The notes: generated from the sequence alone by a model not told the origin. A DNA stretch of 64,000 bases from an uncultured Lachnospiraceae bacterium (GCA_910577175.1 CAJTLU010000005.1:144582-208581), one strand, 5' to 3'; positions 44,322 to 53,509 are shown, counted from the first letter of the stretch. A program made the numbers and translations.

Positions 44322-44748
44322 AATCTATGTTCTCCTCCTCTCCGTCCGCTTCTTTCCCACCTTCTTCTCTATACATGCTGCGCAGCCGGCGCAACATACG
44401 GAAATACTTCGCTAACTTCTTTCTGGACGCACGGTACTGTATCATATAGCCCACCATTGCCATAGAACAGTATACGGCAACCAGCACCACATAAATACCT
44501 GCATACCGCACAATCATTGCACGGTAGTCCAGAATCAGCGCATCACGGATCAGGTATTCGGAATGATACAACGCCAGAATCAGAAGCACCAGCAGATACC
44601 CTGCCGTCAATGCAACAATAGTTTTCAGCACCTGCAGCCTGACATAATCCGTTCTGAAATATTTGCTGAGCCGGATATCTTCCTTACCCTCGTTCTGCTC
44701 ATACATGGCAAGGCGCGTCATCAGCCGTACCTTTCGATTGTTTAACAT
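44302..44748 (-). CDS. Small membrane protein of unknown function
   Basis: 148 residues with two membrane helices (about 42-62 and 80-105), a basic loop (RASRKKLAKYFRMLRRLRSM) and an acidic C-terminus. The start at 44748 is preceded by GGGAGG; the frame reaches 44772. It overlaps the next gene by 20 nt, so the two proteins are probably expressed together and may be partners. Confidence 0.6.
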   Translation of the reverse strand: MLNNRKVRLMTRLAMYEQNEGKEDIRLSKYFRTDYVRLQVLKTIVALTAGYLLVLLILALYHSEYLIRDALILDYRAMIVRYAGIYVVLVAVYCSMAMVGYMIQYRASRKKLAKYFRMLRRLRSMYREEGGKEADGEEENIDYDSDNT

Positions 44749-44939
44749 GACAACCTCCCTTTGTCCTTCCAAAGGACCAAGTGATACCTCCCCATATTAC
44801 CTATCATATAATTATAACACATCTTTTCCGCTTTTTCGAGAACTATTTTGTATTTTTGCCACATTCTTATAAAGTATTCCGTTTCGCTTCCATTTTCTCC
44901 CTCCCGCCATACTGTAATCTTTTCAAAATATAAATTTTA

Positions 44940-44968
44940 TTGACATTAAGTAAAATATACTTTACATT
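44940..44968 (+). promoter_or_regulatory. Promoter with a palindromic operator for the membrane protein–XRE operon
   Basis: TTGACA, 17 nt, TACATT. The palindrome GTAAA-ATATAC-TTTAC (44950-44965) lies between the two boxes, so a bound repressor would block RNA polymerase. The small XRE protein encoded at the end of the same unit is the natural candidate repressor. The rest of the 44749-45036 gap has no gene. Confidence 0.65.
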
Positions 44969-45036
44969 TTTTCCATTGACGGTATATACTCTAACCAGAA
45001 CAACGCAACACACATTTTAGAAAGGCGGAACACAAT

Positions 45037-46076
45037 ATGAAAAAGAAAACAGGGATTATCTTTCTCCTCGCGCTTCTGTTCTTCTGGATTCTCGGGCTGG
45101 GCGTATCCCTCCTCTTTTCCGGAAAAGGGAAGGTCATACTGGACGAAACCGTTTCCCATCAGGTCGTCGCAAGCGGCGGTACGACTGATTCGGAGGCTGC
45201 CGTACTCTGCTTTGATGTGGCGCATGCCGGGAGCTATTCCTTCTACACACAATGGCATCATGAGCCGGGCGGAATGTTTACCGGTCTGACCATCACAGAC
45301 CCGGAAGGCAATATTGTCCATAGCTGCTCTGCAGAGTGGATTACGGCAGGCTTTAATCCCATCTGGCTGAAAAAGGAAGCTACATTGCCTCCTTCTGTCC
45401 GATTGTAAACGACAGGGCATTTCTGCAGTATCTGCAGAAATCCGGGTCAGTTCTGGGCAAAGGGGACGATGAGGACGCAAACTGGGACTACCAGTACGCC
45501 AAAGACGGAACCTGGAATATGGAGTACCGGCTGCAGCTGCGGAAAAGACCATTTTTCTCTGCCAATGCAGGGCTTCTTTTCGGCATTTCGGGCGGGATTC
45601 TTTTTGCGCTCCTTTTTCTTCTCATCAGCGTAACGGATACCTCCATCCGGAGGAAGTACGATGAACGCCAAATGCTCAAGCAGAGGAATGCCTATAAATA
45701 TGCGGGCTTCGCAATGCTGGGCGTTGCCGGTTTCCTGCTGTGCTGGAGTCTGGGCGGGTTTCCTTCCTTTGCAAAGCCCGAGGTACTGCTCTTTCTTATC
45801 ATCTTCTTCTGGGTACTCGTCTATGCTGTCTGCGCTATCTGGAACGACGCCTACTTTGCCCTGAATGAAAGCAGGAGCAGGTTGATTGGAATCTTTGTAA
45901 CTCTCACACTGCTCAATCTCCTTCTTACAGGAATTACCATCTGCAACGGCAAGCTCCTCACAGACGGTGAACTGAATTTCCACAGCCTGAGTCTTTTCTG
46001 CGGGATTCTCAGCGCCACGATAATTACTGTCATTCTGCTTAAAATGCAAAAAGAAAAGAGAGAACAGGAAGAATGA
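45037..46076 (+). pseudogene. Frameshifted membrane protein upstream of the XRE gene
   Basis: The first frame (45037-45408) gives an N-terminal membrane helix and an extracellular domain ending abruptly after FNPIWLKKEA. The continuation is in another frame: GSYIASFCPIVNDRAFLQY, then QYAKDGTWNMEY, followed by five further membrane helices to 46076. The break is at the A-run near 45368-45375 (CTGAAAAAGG), where one base gained or lost would join the halves. The gene is either inactive or, less likely, a sequencing or slippage case. Its stop overlaps the start of the XRE gene by 4 nt. Confidence 0.7.
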
Positions 46077-46267
46077 AAAATCTGAAATTGAAGGCGGCGC
46101 GCGCCGCCCTTGACCTCTCCCAGCAGGAGCTTGCAGACAGGACCGGCGTCTCCAGACAAACCATCAGCGCCATCGAAAAGGGCGACTATAACCCGACCAT
46201 CAACCTCTGCCGCGCCATCTGCAAGGTACTGGGAAAAACGTTAGATGAACTATTCTGGGAAGAGTAA
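46073..46267 (+). CDS. Small XRE-family transcription regulator
   Basis: 64 residues, one helix-turn-helix (AALDLSQQELADRTGVSRQTISAIEKGDYNPTINLCRAICKVLG read in pieces: LSQQELADRTGVSRQTIS, GDYNPTI). This YozG/Cro-like type nearly always pairs with a multipass membrane protein encoded just upstream, as here. It probably represses its own operon at the GTAAAATATACTTTAC palindrome. Confidence 0.9.
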   Translation: MKNLKLKAARAALDLSQQELADRTGVSRQTISAIEKGDYNPTINLCRAICKVLGKTLDELFWEE

Positions 46268-46277
46268 ACCTCTTCCC

Positions 46278-46407
46278 CGCGCCTAAACAGCGCTAAGAGG
46301 GGATTCCGGTTCCGCTAAAAGCCGCGCTCCTCCGGACAGATGCAAAATAAAACTACCATACAGCAAACGGGACTTACAAGGCTACTAAAAATTGCGGAAC
46401 CCCAAGG
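46278..46407 (+). repeat. Composite dispersed repeats, families A and B
   Basis: 46278-46320 and 46391-46407 match family B of 36044-36101 (GCGCCTAA, CTAAGAGG, GATTCCGG, CGCTAAAA, GCGGAACCCCAAG). The 70-nt insert between them includes a reverse-strand copy of family A (46336-46364). This looks like nested or recombined intergenic elements. Confidence 0.5.
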
Positions 46408-46490
46408 AAAAACAGGGTAGATTGTCGGGCGGGGATGTGATATACTTAATATTCGCTGGTGAATTAAAGGTTATATCGGAGGGACAATTC

Positions 46491-46949
46491 TTGAAACAGT
46501 TTGACAGAATCTTAAGCAATCCCCAAAATATCAACAGGGATTTTGTAGTGCATATCAAAAGCCAGGAGGAATTAAATGATTTCATATGCATTTTGGAAAA
46601 GTACAAGTTCACGATTGAACTCAACCTGTTTTCAGAGAGTTTAGATGAGTGGATGAGACGGGCAGGGGAGTCCGATAACTATGACACCTGCTTTAGAATA
46701 AAAAATCGTAAAAATGATAAATGTGTGGCTTGGAACCCTTCCATCGAACATTGGCGCTTATATTGCAAGGATATCATTGAACTGGAAAATGGAAAACTTA
46801 TTTTCCATGAAGGAAACTATACCCAAAGCACTGCAGAAATTGAAGCGGATAAAATAATGGAAGAAATTGCAGAGGGCGGATACTTGAAAAACATATACGG
46901 CGGTATGACCAAAGAACAGATTATTCACTCCTTGGTCCATCCTGCATAA
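46491..46949 (+). CDS. Small protein of unknown function
   Basis: 152 residues from TTG at 46491, which I chose because GGAGG lies 8 nt before it and an extended -10 (TGATATACT) sits about 40 nt upstream. The frame runs to 46392, but its first residues are encoded by the family B repeat. Mixed alpha/beta, acidic, no signal peptide or known domain (FVVHIKSQEELNDFICILEK, CFRIKNRKNDKCVAW, GGMTKEQIIHSLVHP). Its composition and position among decayed small genes suggest an immunity-like or accessory role, unproven. Confidence 0.5.
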   Translation: MKQFDRILSNPQNINRDFVVHIKSQEELNDFICILEKYKFTIELNLFSESLDEWMRRAGESDNYDTCFRIKNRKNDKCVAWNPSIEHWRLYCKDIIELENGKLIFHEGNYTQSTAEIEADKIMEEIAEGGYLKNIYGGMTKEQIIHSLVHPA

Positions 46950-47003
46950 CTACCCGGTTCGGGAAACACAAAAACACTTCAGAAACCTATCGGACAATTT
47001 TAT

Positions 47004-47037
47004 CGGGGCTGTCACGCAAAACGCGATGACAGCCCCG
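47004..47037. terminator. GGGGCTGTCA hairpin
   Basis: CGGGGCTGTCA pairs with TGACAGCCCCG (11 bp) over an inner CGC-AAAA-GCG. No T-run follows on either strand, so it may be a repeat hairpin or a weak terminator between convergent genes. Related hairpins lie at 37749 and 54700. Confidence 0.6.
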
Positions 47038-47056
47038 GAGTAGCCTTGCAATATCA

Positions 47057-47320
47057 CTATTTATTTGGAATATTCTTCGTCTTAACAACCACCCCATCGA
47101 CTACGGTTTCCTGTCTGCCATCCCCATATAAAATAAGTACTACAGAACCAGTATAAGCGTCTTCTACATCATATAAACGCTTTGCTTCTTCAATTTTTTC
47201 TTCCATGCTCTTCTCCCTTTGAACTGCAGACGCTTCTTTTCTGCACAAGAAAAAAACGCCTGTAAGAAGAAATAAAGCCCCGCCTGCACATACAATATAA
47301 AATTTTATCTTTTTTTTCAT
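47057..47320 (-). CDS. Small membrane-anchored protein of unknown function
   Basis: 87 residues: a membrane helix (about 5-25) followed by a basic region and a small beta domain (VEDAYTGSVVLILYGDGRQETVVDGVVVKT). No family is recognised. It is encoded 31 nt downstream of the next gene in the same direction, so the two probably share a transcript. Confidence 0.55.
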   Translation of the reverse strand: MKKKIKFYIVCAGGALFLLTGVFFLCRKEASAVQREKSMEEKIEEAKRLYDVEDAYTGSVVLILYGDGRQETVVDGVVVKTKNIPNK

Positions 47321-47351
47321 AATTTTATCTCCCTTCTATAAATGAATCATC

Positions 47352-47891
47352 TCAATCTTCTACAAGTCCGGAATAAAGCAAAACCGAACCATGTTGAAAA
47401 CGAACATACGCTCTATAGGAGCCCTGCGGATACTTGGTTGATGTTGTATAAAAATATGTATTCCCAACCGATATCATTCCATCCGTATTAATGATATCAT
47501 TGTCTAAAATAGTAACAGAACACTTCCGTGCAGTTTCTGTAACCTGTGAACTTAACGAAAGCAGGTGAACCTTACCGTCTTCATAAAGATATACCGTTCC
47601 TGAAAGCTTTATCCTGAATAATACTATCGGTTCATCATCTTCTGTTTCCTTATACATACAGGTAAATTCTTTTTCATATTGGTAAGGTGTATACTTAGAG
47701 CTTTCCGTGGCAAGGGCACTAACTGCCTCCAGCCCCGCTTCATCCAGCCTTTCTAAAACAGACTTTCCTTCCTCTATCCAGACACTAGCCGTCTGTCCTG
47801 AAAAGGAATCTGCCTCAGCATACGCCATACCAGGTCTGATAAACAGAAACGTCGCCAATATGGCTGCCTGAAATAATAAAAATCTTTTCAT
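47352..47891 (-). CDS. Exported protein of unknown function
   Basis: 179 residues with a signal peptide cleaved near AYAEAD, a segment SKYTPYQYEKEFTCMYKETED and a beta-rich C-terminus ending LYSGLVED. No recognised domain. The start at 47891 was chosen for its GGGAGG ribosome site and the promoter at 47936-47964; the longer frame to 47957 overlaps that promoter. Likely part of a two-gene unit with the small anchored protein downstream. Confidence 0.6.
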   Translation of the reverse strand: MKRFLLFQAAILATFLFIRPGMAYAEADSFSGQTASVWIEEGKSVLERLDEAGLEAVSALATESSKYTPYQYEKEFTCMYKETEDDEPIVLFRIKLSGTVYLYEDGKVHLLSLSSQVTETARKCSVTILDNDIINTDGMISVGNTYFYTTSTKYPQGSYRAYVRFQHGSVLLYSGLVED

Positions 47892-47935
47892 TAAATTTTC
47901 CTCCCCCTTTCTATTTAATAAATTATTATATTCCC

Positions 47936-47964
47936 ATCTTATACTACTATGTCCCATTTGTCAA
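47936..47964 (-). promoter_or_regulatory. Promoter of the exported-protein unit
   Basis: TTGACA, 17 nt, TAAGAT on the minus strand. The 319-nt gap 47892-48210 contains this site, two GTGCCCTTCAC repeats (47995 and 48055) and no gene that I can support. Confidence 0.65.
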
Positions 47965-48210
47965 TATTTTCCTTGTAAATATTTTCCTTTTAGTGCCCTT
48001 CACTTTAAACAACCTGAAAAATTCCCGGAGCCTGAACCACCGGGATAAGTCCTGTGCCCTTCACCCCCGCACATTATTTGCACAAATTACAGGGCAGCAC
48101 AAATCCTGATAAAGAAAAAACATGGAAAAGTAAAAGAATTTCTTCTCAAAAATGGAATAGTCTCCCTCTCTCCTGCGCATTCTATCTTTGAAAGGAGGGT
48201 ATCACATCCC

Positions 48211-48372
48211 ATGACCGATAAAAAACAAAAAAATGCCTACGATGACGGAGACATTCCAGAAATAGACCTGCCAAGGGATAGTGTCAAAGATTCCCACAAG
48301 ACGGACTATGACAATATAGAGCCATTACCTGAGTCATTCCGTCCCAGAAAAGACGGTCCGGGAGGGGAATAA
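48211..48372 (+). CDS. Small acidic peptide of unknown function
   Basis: 53 residues (start MTDKKQKNAYDDGD, ends PRKDGPGGE), with a perfect AAAGGAGGG ribosome site 9 nt upstream of ATG and a TAA stop. It is charged, low in hydrophobic residues, and contains a repeated Asp-Gly/Pro-rich pattern. It may encode a regulatory small protein. No homologue can be named from sequence alone. Confidence 0.45.
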   Translation: MTDKKQKNAYDDGDIPEIDLPRDSVKDSHKTDYDNIEPLPESFRPRKDGPGGE

Positions 48373-48392
48373 CCCCCTCCCCCTTTTTATCA

Positions 48393-48517
48393 GGGAAACG
48401 CTGATGAAAGCGTTTCCCGCGCCGGATTTGCGTTGCGAAGCAACATTCACCCCTGCAAATCCGTGCGCATCCGCCGGAGGCTCTAAGGAAGCGATGATTT
48501 CATCAGCGCTTCCTTAG
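48393..48517. repeat. Two hairpins with a dispersed repeat between them (family C, copy 1)
   Basis: GGGAAACGCT-GATGAA-AGCGTTTCCC (48393-48418) and CTAAGGAAGCG/CGCTTCCTTAG (48483-48517). The 51-nt segment 48455-48505 is 42/51 identical to 59967-60017. The last arm overlaps the stop codon of the PPOX gene. Confidence 0.6.
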
Positions 48518-48906
48518 AACCGGATCGTCCTTGGCTCTTCCGTAAAGGAACAGATTTGCGCAACGGCATTTTTCAGATAAAATACCTCCGTGTTCCCGTC
48601 GCCCGGCCGGTACATCGCCTGAAGCGACGGATACGCGGCAAGCATATGCTCCTGCGCCGCAAGCGCATCGTCCAGCACCGCCTCCGCTGCAATGCGGATC
48701 CATTTACCGTCTGCCATCGCGGAAATCTCCACCTTCGGATTCTGCTTCATCTGCTCCGATACCTTCTTCACCTTCCCGGTCTGAATGTAAAGCTTCCCCT
48801 CATACAAATCCACCGTCCCGAACGGACGCACCCTCGGCTGATTCCCATCCATTGTCGCAAGGTAATACACCTCGCTTTTCTTCAAAAACTCATATACCTC
48901 TTCCAT
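48514..48906 (-). CDS. Pyridoxamine 5'-phosphate oxidase family protein
   Basis: 130-residue flavin-binding split-barrel protein: VYYLATMDGNQPRVRPFGTVD, LYIQTGKVKKVSEQMKQNPKVEI, MADGKWIRI, in the order typical of small Firmicutes PPOX-fold proteins. Such proteins bind FMN or F420-like cofactors and are annotated as oxidases, but the activity is unproven. It is a monocistronic unit; the gene ends within a hairpin. Confidence 0.85.
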   Translation of the reverse strand: MEEVYEFLKKSEVYYLATMDGNQPRVRPFGTVDLYEGKLYIQTGKVKKVSEQMKQNPKVEISAMADGKWIRIAAEAVLDDALAAQEHMLAAYPSLQAMYRPGDGNTEVFYLKNAVAQICSFTEEPRTIRF

Positions 48907-49013
48907 ACCAAACCTCCTGAAACTTTATTTCTGCCCACATTTCCCGGACAGATTATCACTATATATAAGCCATTATGAAGATTCCGGTATGACTTGTCAA
49001 GTCATGGTACCCC

Positions 49014-50891
49014 CTATTCCGCGTAATACTGCGCCTGTGCGTTCCAAAGCTTGGCATAGACGCCGTTCTCCTCCTGCAGCAAACCGTCGTGCGCTCCCTG
49101 CTGTACTATCCTGCCCTCCGAAAACACAAGAATCTTATCGCAAAATCGGCAGGACGACAGACGGTGGCTGATGTAAACTGCAGTGCGTCCGCCGACAATA
49201 CTGTGAAAGCGGGCGTATACCTCTGCCTCCGCGAGCGGGTCAAGCGCGGCGGTCGGCTCATCTAAAAGGACAAACGGCGCATCCTTATACAACGCACGCG
49301 CAATTGCAATCTTCTGCGCCTCTCCGCCGGAAATATCGACGCCGTTATCATTTCTCTGTCTGGTAAGATACGTGTCGGCTCCTTCCTTCATTTCCGCCAG
49401 ACGCTCCCCGAAGCCTGCCTTTTGGAGACAGTCCTTTACCCTTTCTATATCATACTGCCCGGCTGCCGCCACATTCTGGGCAATCGTATACGGAAACAGC
49501 TTAAAGTCCTGAAATACCACGGAAAAAATAGCCATATACTGCTGGTAATCGTACTTGCGGATATCGATGCCGTTAAGCAGAATCTCCCCCTCCGTCGGGT
49601 CATACAGCCGGCAGAGCAGCTTGATAAAGGTCGTTTTTCCCGAGCCGTTGCACCCTACTACGGCAAGATGCTCCCCTACACGGAATTTCAACGATATGTT
49701 CCGCAGGGCATAGGCATCTGCCCCCGGATACCGGAAGGAAACATTACGGAATTCCACCTCATAATCGCCGTCAGTACGCTTTTCGGTCGTAAGGGAGCCC
49801 TGGTACATATCATTTGGCAGGTCAAGATACTCAAACATCTGCTTCAGGAACGGAGCATTGTTCCGGATATCCCCCCATATTCTTAAGAAATTCCCCATGC
49901 TGCTTGTAATATTGGACAAGGCCCCGATATACTGCGTGATTTCCCCGACCCCGAACGCCCCGGTCCATGCCTTCAGGCAGACATAAAGATAAACAAGCAT
50001 CATAAACATACGTATGACTACATTTGACATTATGTTCAAAAGCCCGACCTTCCCCCGTGCCAGCTTTGCAAAATAGCCCTGGGAGTCAAACAGACCCGTT
50101 TTGTCCGTCGAATACTTCATACAAAGCTTATCGATCCGATACATCCGCATATCCCCCGCCGCCGTCCTGTCATGTCCCTTAAAAGAAAACCAGCTGAACA
50201 GATTATTTGACAGTCTGTGATTTGCAGCACTGCTTGCATAATATTTCCCGACCTTATTCCCAAGTGCAGAAGAGAGACACGGGATTCCTATCATAGCCGC
50301 AACTAACAGCACCAGAAACACAGGATTGTCAAGAACCCTCCAGCTTCCTGCGCGCTCCGGAACACGGCTTGTAAAAAAGGATATCACAAGAGCAACGCCT
50401 CCTAAAGTAGAAAAGACGGATGAAACCAGGTTGTCCAGGCTCCACATAAGCCTCTGGATTCCCCAGCCCCCGCTATTCCGGTTTGCCTGAATGACAGAAA
50501 GCAGGTTTTGTGTCTCCGGATTATCAAGCTGTACAAAGTCCATCCGCAGATTTTTGTCTACAAATAAATAATTATCGGCGAACCATGTCCTGCTGTTCTC
50601 TGCATCGGACCACCGCCCGAGGAGCCCGCCAATCAGGGAGATAACGGCTGCGGAAAACAGCGCCAGCAGCACAAGATTTCGAAGCTCCGCGGGATTACGC
50701 TCTCCTGCCAGTTCACTGATAATCCGTGCGGAAAACCAGATACCGACATAGGGTGTCAGCGCGTTCCATATAATCTGTGCAATCCTCGAGATAATAGCAC
50801 CGGGATAGATGTGGCAGAGCAGCCGTAATGTCCTCATTGTAACAGCAACGCTCTCCTTCGCTGACATCTGCCCGTTTTTTTGTCCTTTCAT
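49014..50891 (-). CDS. ABC exporter half-transporter B (permease + ATPase)
   Basis: 625 residues: six membrane helices in the first 330 residues, then a cytosolic ATPase with Walker A GCNGSGKTT, signature ISGGEAQKIAIARAL and Walker B FVLLDEPTAALD. The type I export topology is clear. Its partner begins 4 nt upstream; together they likely form a heterodimeric exporter of the kind that moves peptides or drugs. No peptide precursor or peptidase domain is visible. Confidence 0.92.
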   Translation of the reverse strand: MKGQKNGQMSAKESVAVTMRTLRLLCHIYPGAIISRIAQIIWNALTPYVGIWFSARIISELAGERNPAELRNLVLLALFSAAVISLIGGLLGRWSDAENSRTWFADNYLFVDKNLRMDFVQLDNPETQNLLSVIQANRNSGGWGIQRLMWSLDNLVSSVFSTLGGVALVISFFTSRVPERAGSWRVLDNPVFLVLLVAAMIGIPCLSSALGNKVGKYYASSAANHRLSNNLFSWFSFKGHDRTAAGDMRMYRIDKLCMKYSTDKTGLFDSQGYFAKLARGKVGLLNIMSNVVIRMFMMLVYLYVCLKAWTGAFGVGEITQYIGALSNITSSMGNFLRIWGDIRNNAPFLKQMFEYLDLPNDMYQGSLTTEKRTDGDYEVEFRNVSFRYPGADAYALRNISLKFRVGEHLAVVGCNGSGKTTFIKLLCRLYDPTEGEILLNGIDIRKYDYQQYMAIFSVVFQDFKLFPYTIAQNVAAAGQYDIERVKDCLQKAGFGERLAEMKEGADTYLTRQRNDNGVDISGGEAQKIAIARALYKDAPFVLLDEPTAALDPLAEAEVYARFHSIVGGRTAVYISHRLSSCRFCDKILVFSEGRIVQQGAHDGLLQEENGVYAKLWNAQAQYYAE

Positions 50892-50894
50892 CTG

Positions 50895-52733
50895 TCATTC
50901 CTCCTCTCCGGCATGGTAGTCCTTCTGGTAATACTGGCTCTGCACGCCGTACAGATACGCGTACCTGCCTCCCCGTAAAAGAAGCTCCGCATGGGTTCCC
51001 TCCTCTGCGACCGCAGCATTTTCAATCAGGATAATACGGTCACAGAAGCGTGTAGAGGCAAGACGATGGGAAATATAAACCGCACTTCTTCCCATCGCCA
51101 TCTTGTCATACTGCTGGTACATTTCGGACTCTGCCACCGGATCCATCGCCGAGGTAGGCTCATCCAAAAGCAGAACCGAAGCGTCCCTATATAGTGCCCG
51201 TGCCAGGGTCAGACGCTGGTATTCCCCACCTGAAAGCTCTACTGCATCATCATACACTCTCCGGTTCAACAGCGTATCGATTCCTTTGGGCAGCGCGGCA
51301 GCCTTTTCAGAAAGACCGGCGCGTTCCAGACAGTCGGATACCTTTTGTACATCGATATCCTCCTCCGATGTCGCCACATTGACAGCCAGACTTCCGGGAA
51401 GCAAAAGCGACTCCTGGAACACGGCGGCAAATCGTGTATAGTAATCGCGCCGGTTCAGGGTACGGATATCCACACCGTTCCATGTCACACGGCCCTCTGT
51501 CGGGTCCAACAGACCGCAAATCAGCTTCACAAGCGTCGTTTTCCCCGCCCCGTTCAGGCCTACCACGGCAAGACGTTCCCCCGGGCGCAGCGTCAGGCTG
51601 ATATGCTTTAACGTATCAGCCTCCGCTCCCGGATAACAAAACGATACATCCTCCAGCCTGATTTCACCCGGAGTGTCCTTCTCTCCTGGAACAGGGGCGC
51701 CATCCCCAAACCGGTAAGGTTCCGGATATTTGATACACTCCAGGACATAAGAAAGACTGAAGCACTGTATATGAAGATTCACGAAATCAGAAAGGATTCC
51801 CCACACCCAGCCGGCAAAACCGCCTACGGTAGAAAAATACAAAAGGAACTCTGATGCCGTCAGACCACCGTTTAGCACCATACGGATAAGATAAAGATAT
51901 GCAATGCCATTGCGCAAAAAAGTCAGCACAAGGTCAGCAATATTGCCCCACAGATACGCTCCCGCCTCCCTGCGGCGGAATGCCCGCATCAGGCGCATGC
52001 CGCTCTGGTACATATCATGGAACCAGGCACGCATGCCAAAAATCCGGATATCCTTCGCCGCCTCAAGCTTTCCCACTTCATTCACAACGCAGCCGATTCC
52101 CCGCTCGATTTCCCTCTCCTCGTCACGGTGCCGGTGTCCCCAGCCGCTGATATACCGGTTAATATAATACCCCGGTATCGTCGTTGCCAGCAGCACCACC
52201 AGCAGAACCGGCTCCACATTCGTCAGCAAAAGAAGATAGATGATAAAGCCTGCACAATTGCGAAGAAGTCCGAATATCGTATTCCAGACAGCCTCCGCGG
52301 CAGCAGAATTGTTGTTGACGCAGAGATTCGCCTTATCCTCTGCAAAACAGAATTTCTTATCGTTCAGATTACAATAAGAAGTTGTTGCCGCTTTATCATT
52401 CAGCAGCGCCGCTATAACACCGCGCAGGGTAATGCGGCGGTAGTTGTCTACCCCGCTGATATAGCCGCTGATGCTGCTGCTCACGGTAAGTACGGCGATA
52501 AAAATCCCAATCGTGGCAACCAGTCTGCCTGCCGATACATTCTGTTCCACTGCACGCAAAACCATCGGGGATAAAAACAGGTTTGCAAGGTTCTGTACTA
52601 TGGCAAGTGCGGTAACCATCAGACCGCTAAAAAGAATCAACGGCTCATACTGCGCCGCAAGCTTTATCATAAAGCTGACGCAGGAACACATACCGTATGC
52701 CGGCTTTGTTTCTTTTTGCTTTGTTTTTGACAT
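50895..52733 (-). CDS. ABC exporter half-transporter A (permease + ATPase)
   Basis: 612 residues: six membrane helices (about 35-330) and an ATPase with Walker A GLNGAGKTT, signature LSGGEYQRLTLARA and Walker B VLLLDEPTSAMD. The start at 52733 follows AAGGGGA; the frame reaches 52847. It sits downstream of a GHKL/LytTR two-component system, the common layout in which sensing controls export. The promoter region includes the terminator-like 21-bp inverted repeat at 52779. Confidence 0.92.
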   Translation of the reverse strand: MSKTKQKETKPAYGMCSCVSFMIKLAAQYEPLILFSGLMVTALAIVQNLANLFLSPMVLRAVEQNVSAGRLVATIGIFIAVLTVSSSISGYISGVDNYRRITLRGVIAALLNDKAATTSYCNLNDKKFCFAEDKANLCVNNNSAAAEAVWNTIFGLLRNCAGFIIYLLLLTNVEPVLLVVLLATTIPGYYINRYISGWGHRHRDEEREIERGIGCVVNEVGKLEAAKDIRIFGMRAWFHDMYQSGMRLMRAFRRREAGAYLWGNIADLVLTFLRNGIAYLYLIRMVLNGGLTASEFLLYFSTVGGFAGWVWGILSDFVNLHIQCFSLSYVLECIKYPEPYRFGDGAPVPGEKDTPGEIRLEDVSFCYPGAEADTLKHISLTLRPGERLAVVGLNGAGKTTLVKLICGLLDPTEGRVTWNGVDIRTLNRRDYYTRFAAVFQESLLLPGSLAVNVATSEEDIDVQKVSDCLERAGLSEKAAALPKGIDTLLNRRVYDDAVELSGGEYQRLTLARALYRDASVLLLDEPTSAMDPVAESEMYQQYDKMAMGRSAVYISHRLASTRFCDRIILIENAAVAEEGTHAELLLRGGRYAYLYGVQSQYYQKDYHAGEEE

Positions 52734-52778
52734 TTTATGGTCCCCTTTCTTAATTTCTGACCGTATTGTAACACAAAA

Positions 52779-52825
52779 TCCCTCCTGTGATACGATTCGG
52801 GGGACGAATCGTATCACAGGAGGGA
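52779..52825. terminator. Perfect 21-bp inverted repeat
   Basis: TCCCTCCTGTGATACGATTC plus G, a GGGGA loop, then the exact reverse complement, giving a very stable hairpin. On the minus strand it is followed by TTTTGTGTT, so it acts like a terminator separating the kinase operon from the exporter genes. A perfect stem of this length is unusual. Confidence 0.7.
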
Positions 52826-52843
52826 CGAATTGCAGGTTTAACT

Positions 52844-53509
52844 TCATTCATCCAGCGGCAGAAGTATTTCTGTCGTAAACGCGCCGTCCTCGCTGTTCCG
52901 GGAAAGATACCCGCCGTGGCGCTCTACAATCGTATCGATGCGGACAAGACCAAAGCCATGGCCCGCGCCCTTTCCGGTAGCAAAACGCCCGCCGGTCTTT
53001 AAAAGCTTTTTCCCTGCGCACAGGTTCGTAACCGACAGATACAGCCTGGTTTCCTTAATATCCATATACACCCGTATCATCCGTTCCTTTTCGGGCAGGG
53101 ACAGGCTCGCTTCAATCGCATTATCCAGTAGATTTCCGAGAATCACGCACAAGTCCAGTGCAGGAAAGCTGAACTTCACCGGAATCTGTACGGTTGTTTT
53201 TACAGGAATATGCTTTTCCGCTGCCAGTGCCAGCTTACTTCCTAATATCGCATCCGCCATCGGGTTCCCGGTCTTTACCGGCATGTCCACGGTATTCAGG
53301 TCCGACTCGAGCATATCCAGATACCGCAAAAGCTCCTCTATACTGCCGGACTGCGCCAGCGCTTTCATAGTACCGATATGGTTCCGGTAGTCATGCCGCC
53401 ACCCGCGCATCTTCCGGTACATCGTATCCACCTCTTTATAATGGGTATCTACCAGCTCCCGCTGGTAATCTGACAACCGTTTGTCTATATAGCGCGATAA
53501 AAAAGCCAT
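52844..53509 (-). CDS. GHKL-type sensor histidine kinase, short form
   Basis: 221 residues with only the kinase part: the phospho-accepting H in WRHDYRNHIGTM, the N box ILGNLLDNAIEAS and the G boxes (TGKGAGHGFGLVRI). No membrane helix or sensor domain is encoded here; AgrC-like relatives have five to six helices in front. It may be a cytoplasmic kinase or receive signals from a partner membrane protein. It is encoded just downstream of its cognate LytTR regulator. Confidence 0.82.
   Translation of the reverse strand: MAFLSRYIDKRLSDYQRELVDTHYKEVDTMYRKMRGWRHDYRNHIGTMKALAQSGSIEELLRYLDMLESDLNTVDMPVKTGNPMADAILGSKLALAAEKHIPVKTTVQIPVKFSFPALDLCVILGNLLDNAIEASLSLPEKERMIRVYMDIKETRLYLSVTNLCAGKKLLKTGGRFATGKGAGHGFGLVRIDTIVERHGGYLSRNSEDGAFTTEILLPLDE

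Noticed and set aside
46392..46490. Upstream extension of the small protein at 46491
   Set aside because: It is encoded partly by a dispersed repeat and contains the apparent -10 region, so transcription likely begins inside it.
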